Shown: positions 48,255-58,669 of the stretch, piece after piece
Layout: every line of letters starts with the position of its first letter
Position numbering within the stretch: position 1 is the stretch's first letter
NCBI GenBank assembly: GCA_039105265.1
Contig: JAPFFF010000040.1
Location: 434,001 to 498,000 of the forward strand
Direction: 5' to 3'
DNA length: 64,000 bases
Source of the DNA: Tritrichomonas musculus
Lineage: Eukaryota; Parabasalia; Tritrichomonadida; Tritrichomonadidae
Notes under the pieces: model-generated
Databases searched by the model: none
What the model saw: the letters and a program-made list of their open reading frames with translations, nothing else
Told to the model about the DNA's origin: nothing
Program-made: the position numbers and the translations under genes

Positions 48255-51200
48255 TTATATTATCTGAACAATATTTGAAACATAATCACCTTTAATTATA
48301 GAAATCAATCGCATCTTATATTCTTCTTTGCTATTTATTGCTTGATCAGGAATCTCGGCATCAAAGATCTCAGCGATTATTTTGAGTGCATCCTCACCGT
48401 TCTTGTTGCGGTGAAGGTAGTCTAAATCATCCATTTTGAACAAAAGCTCAATATTTCTGATATTTTTATGCATACAAGCCTCCATTAAAGGTGTTACATC
48501 TTGACTATCTTTTATGTTTACGTCAATTAATTTTTTATTTAAAAATAAAGAAAGAATTTCACTTTTTTCCGATCTTGCAGCCAAATGAAGATATGATTTG
48601 CATTTACCACTTATTCTTGACTTTTCATCATCATCTTCAGATTTTCCATTCAAAACAATAAAATCATTCATAACTTTTTCATAATATGTCTTTTTTGCTT
48701 TTTTTATTTTGATTTCAAAGTCAATTTTGTTTGATTTAATTAATGCATCGACATATTCAAATGAATTGATTTCAATTGCATGCTGAAGTGGATAAACACC
48801 AAATCCATCTGGTAAATTAGGATCAGCACCATTTTTCAAGTATAATTGAACAATTTCTTGAATTTTACAACATGGAAACCGAATGATAGTAAAGAATGAT
48901 TTTTCATTTTTTAAATTTTTTGTGAAATCAATGAATTTTCCATTTTTTTCATTAAAAGCAAGTATTTCTAGAAACAGATCCTCCCATGAATCGTTATTAT
49001 TTAATATTGTGAAAACTGATGAAATATCATCATAATTATTAACAAATTTTAAAAGTTTTCTGAAAGCAGAATAATTATTCTTTTCAATTGCTTTAAAAAG
49101 AGCTGCCGAAAGATCTGATTTGTCTTTATCAAAAGAATGATGATTAATAATCAAATCTATTTTTTCATTTAAGTTTGATTCAATTGCATTTGTTAATGTT
49201 GTTACATACGTTAATTGATTTAGTGTTTTTTTATATTCTGTATAATTTACATCAAGACTTTTTATATTTATCAATAGTCCTGGTACTTTGCCAAAAGAAA
49301 TGAAGAATGCATAATCAAGAAGACTTTCTTCAGGATCAAATTTATCATTAGAAATTAAAAGAGATACAATATCTATCAAATTTTTATCAACTGCTTCAAT
49401 CAAAGCAGTTCTTTCATTCATACCGAGATTTATATCAGTTTTAGGATGTTTAATTAAAAGTTTAGCAAGTTCAATGTTATTCTTACTAATTGCACTAATT
49501 AGAAGAAATTTTCCATCTTCTGATAAGATGTTTGTGTCAACATTTTCATTTGCAAGCAAAATTTTAACAATTTCATCATTATGCATATTACAAGCGATTT
49601 TGAGTGGAGTTTTGCCTTCTTTATCAACTCGATTTACATCAATTCCAGGAAGAGAAAGAAGACGTTGAATAACATCAATATTTTGATATAATATGGCAAC
49701 ATGTAAAGCTGTTCCTTGATTTGATATTTTATTTATAAATGATGGCTTTGAATTATATCTAAGAACAGTGTTAACCATTTCGATATCACGTGTTTTCACC
49801 GCTTCAAAAAGTGCATTATTCATTTGTACATTGCTTTTTAATAGAAAATAAACAGCTTCATAACTTTTGGTCTTCATTGCAGCATCAATAAAATTATACA
49901 TTAATTCTTTCCTGCAAAAAGAAGGAGCAGCATCAATTAATAAAGAAAGAATTCCCAAATCAATATTTTCGAATTTGTACACAGCAAAATAAATTTTTTG
50001 ATAATCAATTTCAATTTTTTTATCAATGAAATATTTGCATATTTCAAATGAACTCGATTCAAAGGCTTCAATGAATGATGTTGTAAAATTATGACTTAAA
50101 TAAGCATCATCGTTTTTATAATTTTTCAAAATGGAATCAATTACTAGTTTGACAGCATCAATGTGTTGATATCTGCATGCAATTTCTAGTATTTCATAAT
50201 CTAAATTATAGACTTCGAAAAAGTCTGGAGTATTTTTCTTAAACTCATCAATAATATGATTGAAAAGATAACAATCTTTTTGCATTAAGGAATAACATAA
50301 GATTTTAGAAACAAATGATTGTTTCATTTTGAAGCCACTTTTAATAATTTCTTCAAAGAAGTGCAAATCATTTTTCGTATAAGTTTTAATAATATTTTCA
50401 AAATCAGCTTGATTCATTAAAGGCTCATAAAGAATGAAAATTGAAATATTTTCATAAATAAAAGCTGATTCAAAATAATAAGAATTGGATTTATTTGGAT
50501 AATTTTCAATTTGAATTGAAGTGTTAAATGAAGGAATTCTTTGTATTAATTTACAAATATTATTATTTTCTTTAATTCTAATATCAAAAGGTGCAATTGG
50601 TTCAAAACAAGAAACAAGGTTTCCTTTAATAAATTCCATTTTAACTTGCATTAATATAAAGAGTAATTTTGTCATTTGATAGAATCCATTTCTTGAAGCA
50701 ACACGAAGAAAATCATAACAAAAACTTGGATTGTCTGCAAAATCATATCCTTGATTGATTAATTCAATTAAAGCATGCGCATTTCCACTTGCAATTGAAA
50801 CATAAACTAAAAAATGCACTTTATTATCATTTTTAATATTTGGAGGATATTTTGTTTCATAAATCCAATCAAACAAGTTATTTTGATGATTTTTTATTGG
50901 TAAAATAAATTTATTCATTGTTTGGTCATCTTCAACTTCTTTTTGATCAACTATTTTAATGATTTCAATATTACGTCCATAAATGGCGTAATTGAATGTT
51001 AATTTATCAATTTCAAAATGGTTTAATAACAAATACTTAAAGCATTTAATTGATCCATAAGCAGCGGCATAATTTATATAACTTGTTTTGCCATTTTCAA
51101 CATAATTTTCAAACATATTAAATGGAACAAAACTGTTTAAATAATACTTTAAATTTGATGAAACTAATTGTTGAAAAGAATCAAGATCATCATTACGAAG

Positions 51201-52655
51201 AGCTTTCGTTATTTCATCATCTGGTTCTCCACTATCACGGATTTCTTTATAAACATCTATCTTGTCAGGTACGAACATTTTTGTGAAATTTTTCTTCGTA
51301 AAAACGAAATTATAAAAATCAGATTGAAAAAAACTCGGTTTAATTTCATATATTTCAGGTAGAAACCAGATCAATAAGTTATCTATTTTGCTGTCTTTCA
51401 AATAACATACTCTATTGTTTTCGTAATATTCAATACTTTCAGATATTTTCCCAATTATTTCTTCCTTTTCAATTAATCCGCGTTTTTGCAAATTGTAAAT
51501 AAAAGAACATTTGCAAATATTTGATGAAAACGAAATCATCAATTTTTTCACCAGAAAAGGAACAAAAATGCTCAATTTGTTTGAATTGTTATCTGCTTCT
51601 TTATTCAGCTCAATAACTAAGTCAGCCAGTTGATGATGAAGCTGTAAATCAGAATTTATAACTTGAATGAAAAAAGCGGTTAATTCTTTAACGTTATCGT
51701 CTGTAGTCACCCATTTTGATTCCAAAATCAATTTTTTAACTTTTTCAACAGTCAATGTTTTAATATTATAAAGCCATTCAAATAATTGTTCAATTAAATC
51801 AACAATTTCTTGTTGTTCGTCGATGATTTGATTAACTTTTTCATTGCTTTCAATGATTCGTTGAATATTCTCTAAAATTGCCGTGATTCGAAGCTCTTCA
51901 GCTAAATTATAAAGAATATCTGAGTTTTCTTGCGTAATTTTGACTGGTTCGAAATTAAAAATGTCACTTATCATTTGGAATTCATCATATTCATCAGAAA
52001 AATCAAATTCATAAATTAAATTTTTTGGATTTTTGAGAAAAAATTCACGTATTACTTCGGATGTTAAAACACCATATAAATTGCATTTATAATGTCTCTT
52101 TTTTGTGGTTATAACAAATTTTTTTTTGGATTTTAAAAGATATTGATTTAGATCTTTTTCGGAAATTTTGATTCTAGTGCTGAATGAATCAACTGAATTA
52201 TCTTCGGATTCAAAGAAGATGAAATTGTCAGATTCAAGTAATAGATTGTATGGAAACCGTTTAATATCTAATGATTTTAAAACTGCAATTAATAGTGGAT
52301 AATCGTTTTTGTTAAATAAAACAGATTGGCCTTGATACATTAATTCGATTTTTCTAAGAATATTTCGGTTATCATTTATATCCAAGTGATATTCTTTTTG
52401 ATATGGATTTTCATTCAAAATTTTTGAAATAACAGAGCTAGTATCTTTCAATATTCTTCTATTAAAACGGTAAGATCCATTGTTGGTTGTGATTTTGAAA
52501 AGTTTAGGAATGTATTGTAAAATATTATAAATTTGATCTTCTAAGCAAATATAATTATTCTTCAAATTGTTCTGTTTTTTGGAAAAAATAGATTGAACTG
52601 AATCGTTGATAAAAGATATATGAGGTTTATCATCTAAAAGACGTATGAGGTTCAT
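48255..52655 (-). CDS. Large BTB-like / DUF3447-type ankyrin repeat protein
   Basis: 1466 aa, ATG at 52655. Two divergent BTB-like modules precede the repeats: ~55-130 (KITTNNGSYRFNRRILKDTS, SVISKIL) and ~180-265 (FVITTKKRHYKCNLYGVLTS). Residues ~270-470 are helical. DUF3447-type ankyrins start near 495 (LRNDDLDSFQQLVSS) with YINYAAAYGSIKCFKYLL and continue as degenerate units. Canonical ankyrins appear at ~1010-1130 (GTALHVAILYQNIDVIQRLL, GKTPLKIACNMHNDEIVKIL) and again at the end (DVTPLMEACMHKNIRNIELL). No membrane segment. The family is a large trichomonad expansion of unknown function, presumably binding partners through the repeats. The frame is intact despite its length. Confidence 0.85.
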   Translation of the reverse strand: MNLIRLLDDKPHISFINDSVQSIFSKKQNNLKNNYICLEDQIYNILQYIPKLFKITTNNGSYRFNRRILKDTSSVISKILNENPYQKEYHLDINDNRNILRKIELMYQGQSVLFNKNDYPLLIAVLKSLDIKRFPYNLLLESDNFIFFESEDNSVDSFSTRIKISEKDLNQYLLKSKKKFVITTKKRHYKCNLYGVLTSEVIREFFLKNPKNLIYEFDFSDEYDEFQMISDIFNFEPVKITQENSDILYNLAEELRITAILENIQRIIESNEKVNQIIDEQQEIVDLIEQLFEWLYNIKTLTVEKVKKLILESKWVTTDDNVKELTAFFIQVINSDLQLHHQLADLVIELNKEADNNSNKLSIFVPFLVKKLMISFSSNICKCSFIYNLQKRGLIEKEEIIGKISESIEYYENNRVCYLKDSKIDNLLIWFLPEIYEIKPSFFQSDFYNFVFTKKNFTKMFVPDKIDVYKEIRDSGEPDDEITKALRNDDLDSFQQLVSSNLKYYLNSFVPFNMFENYVENGKTSYINYAAAYGSIKCFKYLLLNHFEIDKLTFNYAIYGRNIEIIKIVDQKEVEDDQTMNKFILPIKNHQNNLFDWIYETKYPPNIKNDNKVHFLVYVSIASGNAHALIELINQGYDFADNPSFCYDFLRVASRNGFYQMTKLLFILMQVKMEFIKGNLVSCFEPIAPFDIRIKENNNICKLIQRIPSFNTSIQIENYPNKSNSYYFESAFIYENISIFILYEPLMNQADFENIIKTYTKNDLHFFEEIIKSGFKMKQSFVSKILCYSLMQKDCYLFNHIIDEFKKNTPDFFEVYNLDYEILEIACRYQHIDAVKLVIDSILKNYKNDDAYLSHNFTTSFIEAFESSSFEICKYFIDKKIEIDYQKIYFAVYKFENIDLGILSLLIDAAPSFCRKELMYNFIDAAMKTKSYEAVYFLLKSNVQMNNALFEAVKTRDIEMVNTVLRYNSKPSFINKISNQGTALHVAILYQNIDVIQRLLSLPGIDVNRVDKEGKTPLKIACNMHNDEIVKILLANENVDTNILSEDGKFLLISAISKNNIELAKLLIKHPKTDINLGMNERTALIEAVDKNLIDIVSLLISNDKFDPEESLLDYAFFISFGKVPGLLINIKSLDVNYTEYKKTLNQLTYVTTLTNAIESNLNEKIDLIINHHSFDKDKSDLSAALFKAIEKNNYSAFRKLLKFVNNYDDISSVFTILNNNDSWEDLFLEILAFNEKNGKFIDFTKNLKNEKSFFTIIRFPCCKIQEIVQLYLKNGADPNLPDGFGVYPLQHAIEINSFEYVDALIKSNKIDFEIKIKKAKKTYYEKVMNDFIVLNGKSEDDDEKSRISGKCKSYLHLAARSEKSEILSLFLNKKLIDVNIKDSQDVTPLMEACMHKNIRNIELLFKMDDLDYLHRNKNGEDALKIIAEIFDAEIPDQAINSKEEYKMRLISIIKGDYVSNIVQII

Positions 52656-53199
52656 TTTCCTTAAAATTTGAGAAATAAATTCAAAGCATATTTGGCTCTA
52701 TCAAAGAACCTTTCATAATTCGGAATTTAAATTTCTTGATTGTTATGCATATGGCATCAGATGTTTATAACTAGTTATTTCAACACCTTTGTGTGATAAA
52801 TATATGAATTGTTTTTGATAATTTGAATATTTTTTTAAAAAGTGAACTTGAAGTTACAAATTGATTAATGACCTTATGATTATATCATATTAATGAAATT
52901 TTAGGAAGGGAAAAATTATGAAAATAAGATCTTTCAAAGCAAAAAATATGAAATCAAATTTAATTCATTAATTTTATATATCTTCCCAAAATTTAAATAA
53001 AATATTCATTATATTAGTATATTATTACTAAAATACCATATATAATTTGACTTTCAAAAAGATATTTGAATAGCATTATAAAAATATATTGAATAACTTT
53101 ATAAATTATATAAATTATGTAAATTTTTTCTACTTTATACAATGTTATTTAATTTGAATGATTTTTTTTTTTTGATAACCGATATCATTTCTATAAAAA
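52656..53199. other. Intergenic
   Basis: AT-rich, nothing recognised. Confidence 0.4.
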
Positions 53200-53568
53200 T
53201 TAAACTCTCTCCAAAAATGTTCGACAATTGAATTTTGAGAGAGTATTCAAATTATCATTTTTTTTTCTCATGCACCTTTATGGTGATTCGAAGGTTTTTT
53301 CCAAAGCTCTTTTTTCTGAGAGTAGCGCATGTCCCAAAGAAAGTTGTAATTCCTCTTAAGGACGTGGCTATTTCTTTCAAAAACAAGGGCTCCTTGTATA
53401 AAAATAGCTTGCTGAAAGGATAATTATAAAAATAAACTTCTGAAAAATTGAATACATTACTTTGAGAGAAAAAAGAAATTTTCGACACTTTATCGTTTTT
53501 TTAGTCAATTTTCAGTGGAAAAAGCGGTTTTTTGTACGTTAAGTCGAACATTTTTGGACCGAGTTTAA
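53200..53568. mobile_element. ~370-bp MITE with ~26-bp TIR and TTAA flanks
   Basis: The left end reads TTAAACTC then TCCAAAAATGTTCGAC; the right end is its inverted copy with two mismatches (GTCGAACATTTTTGGA then GAGTTTAA). TTAA lies at both borders, as expected of a piggyBac-type target site. Inside there is a second inverted pair (GAGTATTCAA near 53241 and TTGAATAC near 53448). The two short opposite frames inside the element do not resemble any protein. Confidence 0.75.
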
Positions 53569-53651
53569 ATGAGCATTCAATTAAAAAAGTTAGATGTTTT
53601 TCTAAATATTAAATAAGAATGCTAACAGAAATAGAAGATATATATAAATAA

Positions 53652-54092
53652 GGAGTAAAATTATATAAAGGAGATGGTATGAAGGCGGATAAAAAAAAAG
53701 CGAGTATGATTTTCAAAAATATTGCTGACGATGGTCATATTAACGCAATGTATGCTTATTTTATAATGCTTTTCAAAGGTGATGGTATCGAAATTAACAA
53801 AGAAAAGGCAATGAATTATCTCGAAATGGCAGCAAACAAAGGTCATCTTAATGCAATTATACATTCGCTAATTTTCTTTACAAAGGAGATTACATTACAT
53901 TAAACAAAGAATAAGCAAGCATATATTATAAAATAGCAGCAGATAAAAATCATGTTTATGCAATGTTCAAATATGGATCAATGCTACTGAGCAGAGATGG
54001 TATTCAATACAATATTAATGAAGCAATTAAATACTTAAAAATGGCAGCTGACAAAGGAAACATTGAATCAATGTATAAATATGGCAGATGAC
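53652..54092 (+). pseudogene. Sel1-like repeat protein relic
   Basis: The frame GVKLYKGDGMKADKKKA and NIADDGHINAMYAYFIMLFK, then GDGIEINKEKAMNYLEMAAN, shows consecutive Sel1 repeats. The first frame is lost at about 53865 near NAIIHSLIFF and a stop follows at 53901. Repeats continue in another frame (ASIYYKIAADKNHVYAMFKY, NEAIKYLKMAADKGNIESMY) to a stop near 54090. No start with a kinase domain, which Sel1 repeats often follow in trichomonads, is present upstream. A decayed host fragment with at least two breaks. Confidence 0.75.
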
Positions 54093-54119
54093 AGATGAAT
54101 AACATTTTTCTGGTGTACT

Positions 54120-54612
54120 TGCTTCATTGTAGCTGCGATACCAAAAATGATTTTGATTCATTATTACCATTATTTCTAGATCTAATGTCAATTACCATTA
54201 TTTTCATAGATGTATAAACCTAATGTCAATTACCATGATATCTAGATCTCAAGCATATTTATCGTCATTTATAATCGGTAAACTTGTTTTCATTTTTGCA
54301 CACAACTCATTTTTCAATTTATCATTGAAAATCAACAATTATTGAATTCAAAATTGAGATGATTATAATAATTATTCAATACTGCTCAAAAAAATTGAGT
54401 TGTATTCAAAAAAGACTCATAATTTATTTTGGATTTTAAAATATTAAATTATAAGCTATATAATGCATTGATGTTTATTTTGGGATTAAAACTAAAAAAT
54501 ACTTAATTTCGTTCATAAATTTATCAAAAAAGTTAATTGAAATTTTTAATATCAAAAGATGAGAATAAAAATCATTGATCTCTGAAATAGATTTCGAGAA
54601 TCAGATAAAAAC
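54120..54612. mobile_element. Diverged copy of the 38.3-kb element
   Basis: Shares scattered blocks in the same order with 38334-38812: ATGTCAATTACC...ATATCTAGATCTCAAGCA, CATTGATGTTTATTTTGGGA, and near the right end ATATCAAAAGATGAGAA then ATTGATCTCTGAAATAG and TCGAGAATC. The inverted ends are eroded and no target duplication is clear, so this is an older copy. It directly follows the Sel1 relic. Confidence 0.55.
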
Positions 54613-54724
54613 ATGCTAAATGATTTAAAAAGCATGTGAACGATAATAATCATTAGTATATAAGAAAAACTTTTCAGGCAATGCCTAAAGTGAGATATAA
54701 AAAAAAAGAGCAAGTTCATCATCA

Positions 54725-54725
<1 letters not shown>

Positions 54726-54759
<34 letters not shown>
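54726..54759 (+). repeat. Poly(A) tract of 34
   Basis: An uninterrupted run of 34 A 3' of the BTB-RCC1 gene. Not part of any recognised retroelement. Confidence 0.85.
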
Positions 54760-54761
<2 letters not shown>

Positions 54762-54856
54762 AAAAAAATTCATCGATGAATAGAAAATAAAATTTCATAT
54801 TTTAATAAGATTATCAATTAAGTTTTGAATAAAAATCAAATTTCAATTTTAGCTGC

Positions 54857-56885
54857 TTATTGCTGATAGCGGACTGGCGTGTTTGGTGTGTTTGGAGGCG
54901 GATCTCCACAAATGAAAACAGCACTCATACAATTACCTGCAACACAGAAAGTGGCACCACCTGTGATCGTCGTCTCTACTGGCGAATAAACGCATTCGTC
55001 GCTTGGGCCACTGCTGAGGAGGAGTTGGCCATAACGGTTGGATCCGCAGGCGAGGACTCTGCCTTCACGCGTCTCGAAAAGTGAATGACTATATCCGGCG
55101 TAGGCTGCCCTGATTTTGTGGCCAGAAAGTGACGAAATCTCTGTGAACGAGGGAACTTCACTTCTTCCTTGCTCAAAGCCGAGCTGGCCATCACTGTTTG
55201 ATCCACGCCCAAAGACCCGGCCTCCACTGCTGACTGCCAGGCAGTGCTCGCGCGAGCCAGACAGCCAGACGACTTTTTGGCCTGACAGTTCTGAAACCTC
55301 TGAAAATTTGAGGACGCAGCTTCCTGATTCGACGACTGACGCGAAGACCCGCCCGCTCCAGCTCAGCGCAAAAACTGATTTTTCGAGGCAGGCAACCATC
55401 GTCGCCTTCTCGCCGCCAGGAAGAGAAACAGCATCGATGCGCGACGATGGCGAATTTCTGACTGAGTGACGGTTGATGAAGATGACTTCACCATCGGTGC
55501 AGATCGCAGCTGCATGCAAATAACCGCCGAAAAGTGACACTGGTTCGTGGCTGCCGATGTCAAGAAAAACTGGGGTGCCACCGTTTATTCCATTATCGCA
55601 GAAAACGAGCTGCCTCCCGCTGCCACAACTTTTTGTGAACATGTAGAGAGTGCCGTAACCAGCGCAGACAGCGGAGACAGGCGCGAGCGGCCGCCCGCTG
55701 CTGTCATTCATCGAAAATTCTTTAAATCGGCTGATGCCTGTCTTCGCGAGCGAGCCGCTGATTCGGCCGTCGCTGTTGCAGCCAACTCCGATCAGAGAGC
55801 CGGAACGAGTGACAGAAACCGAGTGCCTGCAGTAGGCCGAGTAAGACAGGAGCGAAGACGGATCCAGCTGCAAATTCTGAGGAGGGTGGATGACTGCATT
55901 ATTATGCTTGTTTTTGCTGGGGTTTTCGCCAATATGACGGTGTTCATCATATCCGCCAACGACGATATTTTCAGCGTATCGTTGAATGTGACGATAGAAA
56001 CCGTTTCCTTCTCTTTCGTTTGACTTGGATGATTCTTGCAGTGATTCTTTCATGCTGAAGTAGAAGCACTTCCTGATCTTGTTCCAAAGCGGGACTGTCA
56101 TTTCACTCGGATCAACTTTTTCAATGAATTCTTTCAACCTGTCTTCGCTCAAAAAGTCAAAATTGACCTCTTCATAGAAACAAATGTCACTCAAGCCGTC
56201 ATCCTTTGAAAATTGGCACTTTTCTTTTTCTTCTTTGCTCGTGAATTTGTCAATCAAGTCAAGAAGCCAGTCTTCGCTCACAATCGTCAGTTTGGCATTC
56301 CTCAAAATTGAGTAAAAAACGGTTCTGGAAAGGTCAATTATTTGATCTGTATTAATCGAATATAATTTTGAGGCAATGTATTCAATAATTTTACTCTGAT
56401 TATACATTTCGGCTGAATTTGAATTCATTTCAAGAAATGAAATAAAAGCGAGTTTGTCCATGATTTTTTTTCTCAAATTTCTCTTCTTCTTCTTCTTGTT
56501 CAAAGAGTTCGTCAAGTTTCGTGAACATTTCTTTGTTTTTTAAAAGAATTGAGATAATTTGTAGCTGAAAACATTGCTCACTGTCGAGATCAATTGAGTT
56601 ACCTTTACTGATTGATTCAAAAAGCGAAAATACTTCTGGGCTCATTTGAGATAAATAGTTTATTTTGGACTGATTAGTAGAATTTGCGTTATAAAAACGA
56701 ATGGAAGTAATTGTTGGATCTGATTGATGAATTTGCGAAACATACGGTGAAATAAATTCAGCAAAAAGATTTTTCATTTGGATCTCGTGCTCTCCAAAAA
56801 TAAATTTAAAGTCATCGCCAAAACTTTGATTTTTGACTAGATTTTTTAATCCTGATGATGATAATATGAACGACTTTTTATTCAT
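54857..56885 (-). pseudogene. BTB-like / BACK-like / RCC1-repeat gene with one frameshift
   Basis: The N part (ATG at 56885, MNKKSFILSSSGLKNLVKNQ) is the trichomonad BTB-like domain (FGDDFKFIFGEHEIQMKN). It runs to the acidic EEEEEKFEKK and then loses frame at an 8-base A run (about 56463-56470). The downstream frame resumes at once with KIMDKLAFISFLEMNSN and a BACK-like region, then RCC1-type repeats: AYCRHSVSVTRSGSLIGVG, REHCLAVSSGGRVFGRGSNS, DGQLGF, AGYSHSLFETREGRVLACGS, NRYGQLLL. One base is enough to separate the parts, so it is either a very recent pseudogene or an assembly error. RCC1 propellers bind proteins or chromatin; the role here is unknown. The RCC1 part is much GC-richer than its surroundings. 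Confidence 0.75.
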
Positions 56886-57547
56886 AATATTAGACTTTTG
56901 CTTAAAATTTTTGATTTCATTCAATTTTTTACCGAAGAGTGTAAATCGTTGTTGGAAAAAAGTCAATTTTTGGATAAATTAAAAAAAAAATTCTTACGAA
57001 CCATTTGGAATAATTAGCCTTTACTTTTTTCACATCACAAATTCATTAACGTAACTTTTTAACGTTTATATTCTTTAATCCCTATTTTGGTTGTTGTATT
57101 GGCACATTTTTGGTAAAAATATCAAGTTTTCAAATTAAATTTTATTAAAAAAATCAATGAACAGATAAAATTAAAAATTTGAGGCAATTAAGTTTATATT
57201 TTATATAATCGCTTTTTAGTATTGATTTTATATGTTAAAAAGGAATTAAAAGTTTATAAAACAATATTATAATAGTAAATAATCTAGAAATCTTGAGTAA
57301 TGTGAATTGGTTTGCTCACAGAGTGATTATATTCTTTTTATAAAATGGTCAATCATTTCACCTTTGCAAAAAACAATTTTTAAAAATTGCATTTTACTTT
57401 TACAAAAATGGTTTTATTAAATAATTTAATTGATATTTTATTTATTCACAAAAAATTATTTAGTATATTATCCTTTTTCAGAGATATGATTATTTTATGT
57501 ATTCAATATTTTCAATAAAAAATACATTTTACAAACCTTGTAAATAA
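56886..57547. other. Intergenic upstream of the BTB-RCC1 gene
   Basis: AT-rich, nothing recognised. Confidence 0.4.
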
Positions 57548-57760
57548 AAGCGACCAACTTTCGAAGATATTACAGAAATACTGAAGAATGACGCCTTTGC
57601 CATTGAAGAATTTGGGATGAAAACAGACTTAACAAAACTTCACGAATACCAAAAAAGAATTGATAGTGCTCCTGGCAGTAAAATACCACCTTCTCCGGTG
57701 CGCCGCGTTCGATCAAGTTCTAAAGTTCGTAAAACGCATTTTAATTGGAAACGACATTAA
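57548..57760 (+). pseudogene. C-terminal fragment of a TKL-type kinase
   Basis: An open stretch of 70 codons reads KRPTFEDITEILKNDAFAIE and EFGMKTDLTKLHEYQKRID, ending in a basic Ser/Arg tail (RRVRSSSKVRKTHFNWKRH). K-R-P-T-F is the end of a protein kinase domain (subdomain XI) and the following helix is typical of trichomonad TKL kinases. A stop lies immediately upstream and no other part of the kinase is present. A relic. Confidence 0.7.
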
Positions 57761-58633
57761 TTTGAAATAATTTTATTTCATTTATGTGAACTAATTTCAA
57801 AAATTTTAATAATATTCATAAATATTGTATTTTCTTTTTATCTATTTATTTATTCTTTTTTGATTTTGGTTGCCAAAAATATTTATATAATTATTATAGA
57901 ATGTGTGTAGAGTTAAAGATAAAGATATGCGATTAATTTAAGATTTTAAAAAGGGTATTAATGATTTCCTGCTGAAAAATTATGCAATTCCATGTGGAAT
58001 TTCAAAATAATTTTAATAGTTAAATTTCATTTTAGCCTTATTATGTTATATATCATATGGTAAAATCAACTTACTAAATATAAATATGTAATTTTTTTGT
58101 TCAATGACTAATAAATTATTTCATTAAAAAAAAAAAAATATCAAAATTCATTCGAATATCAATAAAGCTAAAGCTATTTTCTTAAATGATTACTCGTTGA
58201 TCAATTATATGTAAATGATCAACTTTTTTGGGTTAAAACTTTTGAGAACAACATTTGATTGTCTTTACATCGATATTACATCACGTATCTCAAATATTTC
58301 AATGTTTTCAAATGATTTAATTCAAGTTTTGAATTAAATAGAAGAATAAAAAGACAATTAAGTTGTTTATTAAGCATTATTTATTTAGTAATAAATATTT
58401 TGATTACCAAATTTGCGACCGATTTCATTCAATTCAATCTCAGAAATAACAACTATGGTTTTACTATCAACCATTTTCATTCAAAATTTTGTATTGTTTT
58501 CATTATGATGCAAAATAGAGTCATTTCTGCATTTACTGAATTTCATTCTGTATTTGATTATAACTTATTCTATAAATTTGTTTTATGTTCTTTTATCACA
58601 AAAAAAAAAAAAAAAAAAAAAAAAAATAATTAA
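57761..58633. other. Intergenic upstream of the surface-protein gene
   Basis: AT-rich with a run of 27 A at 58600-58626 directly before the initiator. A 77-codon frame at 58400-58633 is in phase with the next gene but closed by a stop before its ATG and is not similar to any protein. Confidence 0.4.
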
Positions 58634-58647
58634 TCACTTCATATAAC
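58634..58647 (+). promoter_or_regulatory. Canonical Inr initiator (TCACTTCATATAAC)
   Basis: TCACTTCAT, the same core as upstream of the NEK-like gene, lies just downstream of an A27 tract and 22 bases before the ATG at 58670. Confidence 0.65.
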
Positions 58648-58669
58648 ATTTATTAAGTAATATAGCAAA

